DNA from: Allodiplogaster sudhausi
Lineage: Eukaryota > Nematoda > Chromadorea > Rhabditida > Diplogasteridae
Length of the DNA stretch: 64,000 bases
Assembly (NCBI GenBank): GCA_945643635.1
Contig: CALZFC010000010.1
Coordinates: forward strand, 1,540,501-1,604,500
Direction of reading: 5' to 3'
The position numbers were made by a program, and so were the translations under genes. Below, piece after piece: positions 59,811 to 64,000 of this stretch; position 1 is the first letter of the stretch; each line of letters starts with the position of its first letter. Below the pieces are notes generated by a model that saw nothing but the letters and a program-made list of their open reading frames with translations, ran no database searches and was not told where the DNA came from.

Positions 59811-60399
59811 CACTGCCAGTTCTTCGCCTCAAGTTACTGACTGAAAAATCATAGCCAACATTCCAAGAACACATGAAAGAACATTAAATATATATATATA
59901 TTTACAACTCATAAAAAGAGAGAGAGACAGTTCTATCAGTTCTTACCCACTCTTCTCTTACTCCGTGTTAATTTTTGTAAAAATATGTATACATTAAAGT
60001 CGTAAAATCTCAATAAAACATGTTTGGCACCAAGCCAACCGGTGCTGTTTTGAGTCCATTCTGAGAGAAAATTAAGAGAAACACATAGAGAGAGACCGAA
60101 AGTTCGCTCTCTCTCTATATGATGTTCTTCTACAAAGAAAGGCGGTTTTTTTTTAAACTATATTACATATCACAAGGGCGAGGTTGAAGCTTTGCACATT
60201 AAAAAGAAGTTTCCGCATCCACCGCTAGTAAAACATCCAGCATCCCTCCTGCCTCTCAATTCCTGCCCGTGCTCCGATGGACAATAGAAATGCTTTCTTC
60301 GAATAATCCGTCTAATGTCGGTTGCGAGTGGGGGATCGCCTGATTTGGCCGACCATTCAGTGAACTGCTGCGGCTTACTCAATTTTATGGCATGCTGAG

Positions 60400-60560
60400 C
60401 AGTTGGCTTATCAGCTGCTCGTTTCGTTCAGCTGCTGATGCGGCTAAACATACTTTTTTGTTATGCCCTCTTTATAAAGCTGTATTTGCGAACATTGTTG
60501 AATCTAACAATAAGAGTTTGTCAATACGACCGGCTTGGAGGGAATTGGTTGGTGGGACAT
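60400..60560 (+). pseudogene. Possible LINE C-terminal remnant
   Basis: The frame reads CSFRSAADAAKHTFLLCPLY, similar to the C..C....H....C zinc-knuckle tail (H-x-L-L-x-C-P) of non-LTR reverse transcriptases, then a Trp/Arg-rich end. Short and isolated; uncertain. Confidence 0.35.
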
Positions 60561-60744
60561 GGCGCATATCTCACGCAAGGGGGTTGGAAAGGGATTCAAT
60601 CAGGTGACAATTTGCTGACTTTTTCTCCGGGTCCGACCAGAAGGGGTGATTAAGCCCCCTCACCCAATGTTGATTGGTCCTTACAATTAGCTTCCGCCTT
60701 GGGATATTCACTCCCATCAATGGGAAGGGTACATGATCCGCATC

Positions 60745-60824
60745 TCTCTCGCTCCTCTTTCTCTCTTATCTCTCTTTCTCTATCTCTAAATGTCTCTATG
60801 TCTATCTCTCTCTCTGTGTTCTCC

Positions 60825-60856
<32 letters not shown>

Positions 60857-60863
60857 GTTCTCC

Positions 60864-60908
<45 letters not shown>

Positions 60909-60914
60909 CTCCCT

Positions 60915-60958
<44 letters not shown>

Positions 60959-61008
60959 TTCTCTATCTCTAAATGTCTCTATGTCTATCTCTCTCTCTTT
61001 CTCTGTGT

Positions 61009-61067
<59 letters not shown>

Positions 61068-61164
61068 ATCTCTATATGTCTCTATGTCTATCTCTCTCTC
61101 TGTTCCTCTATCTCTCTCTCTTTCTCTCTCTCTCTCTCTTTCTCTATCTCTAAATGTCTATATG

Positions 61165-61203
<39 letters not shown>
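60745..61203. repeat. (CT)n array with interspersed longer repeat
   Basis: CTCTCT tracts separated by recurring CTCTAAATGTCTCTATGTC-type and GTTCTCCCTCTTT-type blocks, so the array has a longer nested period. The 200-codon frame is an artefact. Confidence 0.95.
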
Positions 61204-61205
<2 letters not shown>

Positions 61206-61387
61206 GTAACAAAGAACCAAGAACAAGGAAGCCGTAATGTTGATATGAGGCTAAACCTAGTGGTAAAGTGCTTAGCCTCATGTCAGTACCCTGATGTTTA
61301 GCCTCAAAAAAGGGACACTTTACTACGGCGGCTGATGTGAGAAAAACATTCTTTTAATTTGCCTTTCAGCTTCTTTATTCCGAGGGC

Positions 61388-62377
61388 CTAGAGAAAATGG
61401 GCAGAAATGCAGGGGTTGGGATGCCTCTGATTGTGGCGTTGTAGCGGCGAAGGCGGACGGACTTCCTCAGTCGTGAGCTTCTTCGTATATTTGTTATCGA
61501 AGGCACGCTTCAGCATGATCTGAAAGTGAAGGCGATTTAGACGAGGTAGATGGAGCACTTTACTAATGGACAGGTGGGCGAGGCCTAGCTTTGTGATATT
61601 GGACGGGTGGGCGGAGCCTAACCATGCTGACGAGGCCCGTGCGTCCGATTCCTCCGCGACTGCAGTAGGGTGCACTGGTTCCCATTCGTCAATCAATCAA
61701 TCAATCAATTTATACGGTGTAACATGGAACAATATATGTAACACACGTGGTAAAATTATTATGAGAAGTAAAAAGAGAAGAAAAGAAATAATAATGGAAA
61801 CAAAGACGAAGATGTAGGTTTTAATAGATATGTATAACTATAGATATGTATAACTAGTTGGAGGACTCCCTGTTGATAGCATTAAAATTGATAGGGCACG
61901 AACAAAGAATGAATTTTGTCTGCATTTAAGCCTAGAGGTAGGGACATGTAACTTAAAAGAGAGGCCACGGGTCTTGGAACGTATAAAAATGAGATGATGT
62001 GGGCACTTATTAGATAGCCTAATGCGTCCAAAAATAAATTTACGAATAAGATCTAGGTCCCTGGCTTGCCTGCGATTTAAGAGGGTAGGTAGACTTAAGA
62101 TTCTGTTGCACTGCTCGCTGTGCGGGATAGAACGATAGTGAAATCCAAATGACTTATGAAAAATACGACGGGTGACATAGTTTTGGACTTTCTCTAGGGA
62201 ACGTAAATCCTTAAGCATAAACGGGGAGTATACAGAAGAGCAAAATTCTAATACGGGTGGGCGGAGCCTATCCGGGCTTACGAGGAAGGCGCCCGTACGT
62301 CCGATAAAATTGTGGCAGTGCGTGAGGCTGCAGTTGTTCTCGTATGTCGCGTGCTTGAAGACCTGCTCGATGAAGTC
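61388..62377 (-). CDS. 3' end of an unidentified gene, two exons
   Basis: Minus-strand exons 62282-62377 (CATTCAG acceptor, GTAAGC donor; reads DFIEQVFKHATYENNCSLTH, then CHNFIGRTGAFL) and 61388-61519 (TTTCAG acceptor; reads IMLKRAFDNKYTKKLTTEEV, ending AHFL and TAG) join in phase 0. The composition and matched phases look like a real C-terminus. I do not recognise the family. The intron between them carries a LINE fragment. An upstream exon may lie near 63140-63262, where a minus-strand acceptor (CCATTCAG) precedes an open Gly/Ser-rich stretch, but that stretch ends in a stop. Confidence 0.6.
61606..62272 (-). mobile_element. 5'-truncated LINE copy with flanking duplication
   Basis: The minus-strand frame 61838-62254 reads LEFCSSVYSPFMLKDL, LEKVQNYVTRRIF, LLNRRQARDLDLIRK: the LE..VQ..TRR / RR..DL signature of a non-LTR reverse transcriptase C-terminus. 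The 3' tail is a short (ATTG)n run at about 61690-61710. CGGGTGGGCGGAGCCTA occurs at both flanks (61606-61622 and 62256-62272), and similarity extends about 60 bp with mismatches. Confidence 0.75.
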
Positions 62378-62647
62378 CTGAATGGTGAGTACAATTGTGA
62401 GCGGGAAAATGATTACGAAATCTGGAAGGGGAAAAATGAAATGAAGGAGAGAGAAGATTGTTGTGAGAGATAGGAGAGAGGAGGGAGAAAGTGAGAGGGA
62501 GGAGAAAGGAGAAGGGAAAGATACTTCCGACGATCCTTCGAGGAGAGTAAGAGGAAGTTGACGAGTAAATGGACAAATCCGCCGCTTTTATACTGCACAG
62601 GATGTACTTTCAAAGCACCATTTTTTTCGCACACACACAAAGAAGGA

Positions 62648-62666
62648 TGTTACGTGGAGCGTAACA
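62648..62666. promoter_or_regulatory. 19-bp dyad site, TGTTACG-N5-CGTAACA
   Basis: Perfect 7-bp half-sites with a 5-bp spacer; recurs at 62750-62768. Function unknown: protein-binding dyad or transposon end motif. Confidence 0.45.
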
Positions 62667-62749
62667 TTGGAACATAACAATAATGTAGTTGAAATGCGCC
62701 GGAACATCTCATGTAGCTCTGGACGTTACATTTAATGCGCAACCCGAAA

Positions 62750-62768
62750 TGTTACGCGCGACGTAACA
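62750..62768. promoter_or_regulatory. 19-bp dyad site, second copy
   Basis: TGTTACG CGCGA CGTAACA, the same half-sites and spacing as at 62648-62666, 102 bp away, with a different spacer sequence. The rest of 62378-63480 shows no supported exon. Confidence 0.45.
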
Positions 62769-63329
62769 TGCAGGGTTTAACAAAAATGTTACGTTTGCCC
62801 GCGGCGGGGAGCACTTGCTCTTAAGCCACGCCCCCTTCACATCTTTATGTCCGCTCACTGATAAAATGCAGCTGGAAATACTGGTTTTTAGGCATATTTA
62901 TTATACTTTTAAGCATATTTATTATACAAAACCCTTTATTACACTAAACAAAATATGCTTATGAACGTGAGAGCATCAGAAGCCACTCGCAAGGTCATAT
63001 AACATGAAAAATGCTTGAAAAACATTCAAATAAATTAGAAAAGTCCGAAAATGAGCTAAAAGCATACATATCATTATCCTAAATGTAATACAAAAACCGC
63101 AAAAGTTGAAAAACTGGCTAACCTGGTTTATAGAGTCCTGTTGGAGCCGTCGTCGTTGTATCTAGAATTAGAACTGAGAATTTTGCTCCCGCCCGTACCC
63201 GAACCACCACCCCGCGCACCCCGAAGCCAAGCTACTACCACCACACTACCCGCTCTAGCGATCTGAATGGTGAAGACTTTATCCAGATGGAAAGGGCGGC
63301 ACCCATAGAGAACGTTGAGAAGAGAATGT

Positions 63330-63392
63330 AATGAGAGAGAGACAGAAAGAGAAAAGAGACAGAGTAAAAGAGAGAGAGAGAGAGAGCGAGAA
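63330..63392. repeat. (GA)n microsatellite
   Basis: GAGAGA tract; the frame through it is low complexity. Confidence 0.9.
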
Positions 63393-63481
63393 CTTTACGA
63401 ACTCGGTCTATCCATCTGTGCCAATTTGGTTGTAAGAGCCAAAAGGTTTTTCGAGAGTTTAACTGCTCAACGTGACCTATG

Positions 63482-63935
63482 TTGTGTCTCTCTCTATCCT
63501 ACATTGTTCTACAGTAAAAGGCGGTTCTTTTCAGCTATTTAATGTTGCATAAAAGTAAGTCTGAACGATTTCCGCACTCGAGGTCTGGGAACAAAAATAT
63601 GCCCGTTTTTGCGTTTCTTTTGAGAAAATATTTAGAGAGAGAGCATAAGTTGCGTCTCTCTCTATCCTACATTTTTTTACAGAAAAAGGCGGTTCTTTTG
63701 AGCTATTTAATGTTGTATAAAAGTAATTCTGAACCTCATCCGAGTTCTGAGAACATATATGTGAACACTGTTCGTGATGTCAGGAGTTGGCCGTGTTCCT
63801 CGCTCTTGTACGCAAACTTGTAAGTGAAAGAACAACGCTCAACGTGAATTTTACACATCTCTCTGTACCTCATTAGAACCGCCTTTCTGGCCAGAATGTA
63901 ATGACATAGAGAGAGAGAGTCACCTTTCGGTCTCT
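63482..63935. repeat. Tandem duplication with an inverted third copy
   Basis: TCTCTCTCTATCCTACATT, an AAAGGCGGTTCTTTT block and AGCTATTTAATGTTG occur twice, about 168 bp apart (63487 and 63655). An inverted AGAACCGCCTTT with ATGTAATGACATAGAGAGAG follows at about 63878-63925. A related AAAGGCGGTTTTT block is at about 60138. Probably a GA-rich foldback family. Confidence 0.65.
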
Positions 63936-64000
63936 TTGTAGTGTTCGCATCAAAAGCGAGAGAGCTGTCCTGGTACCTGTCGAGAGAGAGAGAGAGAGAG

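Larger units (their letters stand above)
59505..61332. mobile_element. 1.83-kb TIR element
   Basis: GCCGCCGTAGTAAAGTGT at the left and ACACTTTACTACGGCGGC at the right; the inverted match continues about 60 bp (TTTTTTGAGGC, then ACATSAGGCTAA). ATGAGGC motifs are scattered inside. Contents: a perfect-looking hairpin at 59690-59810, a possible LINE tail, and a large CT array. No transposase. Confidence 0.7.

Noticed and set aside
60699..61301. 200-residue Ser/Leu protein
   Set aside because: It is a CT microsatellite translated through; no splice signals or domains.
1..64000. CRISPR arrays, operons, bacterial promoters
   Set aside because: Intron-rich animal genes; the tandem repeats present are satellites, not spacer arrays.

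Overview
This window is nuclear DNA of a nematode, most likely rhabditid. The evidence is AT-rich short introns with TTTTCAG-type acceptors, a multi-EGF/amiloride-sensitive-channel gene of the nematode EGAS type, an Srd-class serpentine chemoreceptor, and an abundance of (GA)n/(CT)n tracts and small foldback transposons. I cannot name the genus. Because genes are split into many small exons, most long open frames here are not genes; models below were built from splice signals, exon phase and domain signatures.

Layout. (1) 1-20856 is a giant near-perfect palindrome: arms of about 9.9 kb (1-9895 and 10961-20856; the outer end lies beyond the window start) around a unique 1,065-bp spacer. Each arm carries a whole EGF-repeat DEG/ENaC channel gene, so two almost identical copies point at each other tail to tail. 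(2) 20857-23973 holds a 5'-truncated LINE end, an 800-bp inverted-repeat element and a candidate multi-exon gene. (3) 23974-38715 is a second, independent palindrome: arms about 5.7-6.3 kb, 2.7-kb spacer, a 658-bp segment in one arm only, and coding-looking exons that I cannot assign. (4) 38716-50613 is repeat-rich: a Tc1/mariner-like MITE, a 5.95-kb inverted-repeat-bounded segment that encloses two sets of unassigned exons, a 700-bp foldback and several hairpins. (5) 50614-55792 is a readable Srd-type GPCR gene of 11 exons with TTAA-flanked MITEs in two introns. (6) 55793-64000 holds microsatellites, a possible short secreted peptide, a 17-bp minisatellite with higher-order structure, a TIR element, a minus-strand gene end interrupted by a LINE insertion, and paired 19-bp palindromic sites.

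Both confidently identified genes are sensory or signalling membrane proteins: an extracellular-EGF cation channel and a chemoreceptor. Nothing shows that they work together. The dominant theme is genome architecture: two large palindromes about 3 kb apart, one of which duplicates a complete ion channel gene, plus many non-autonomous DNA elements, some sitting exactly at exon edges. Splice junctions given to the base are my readings from the sequence; a few phases could not be reconciled and are stated in the entries.
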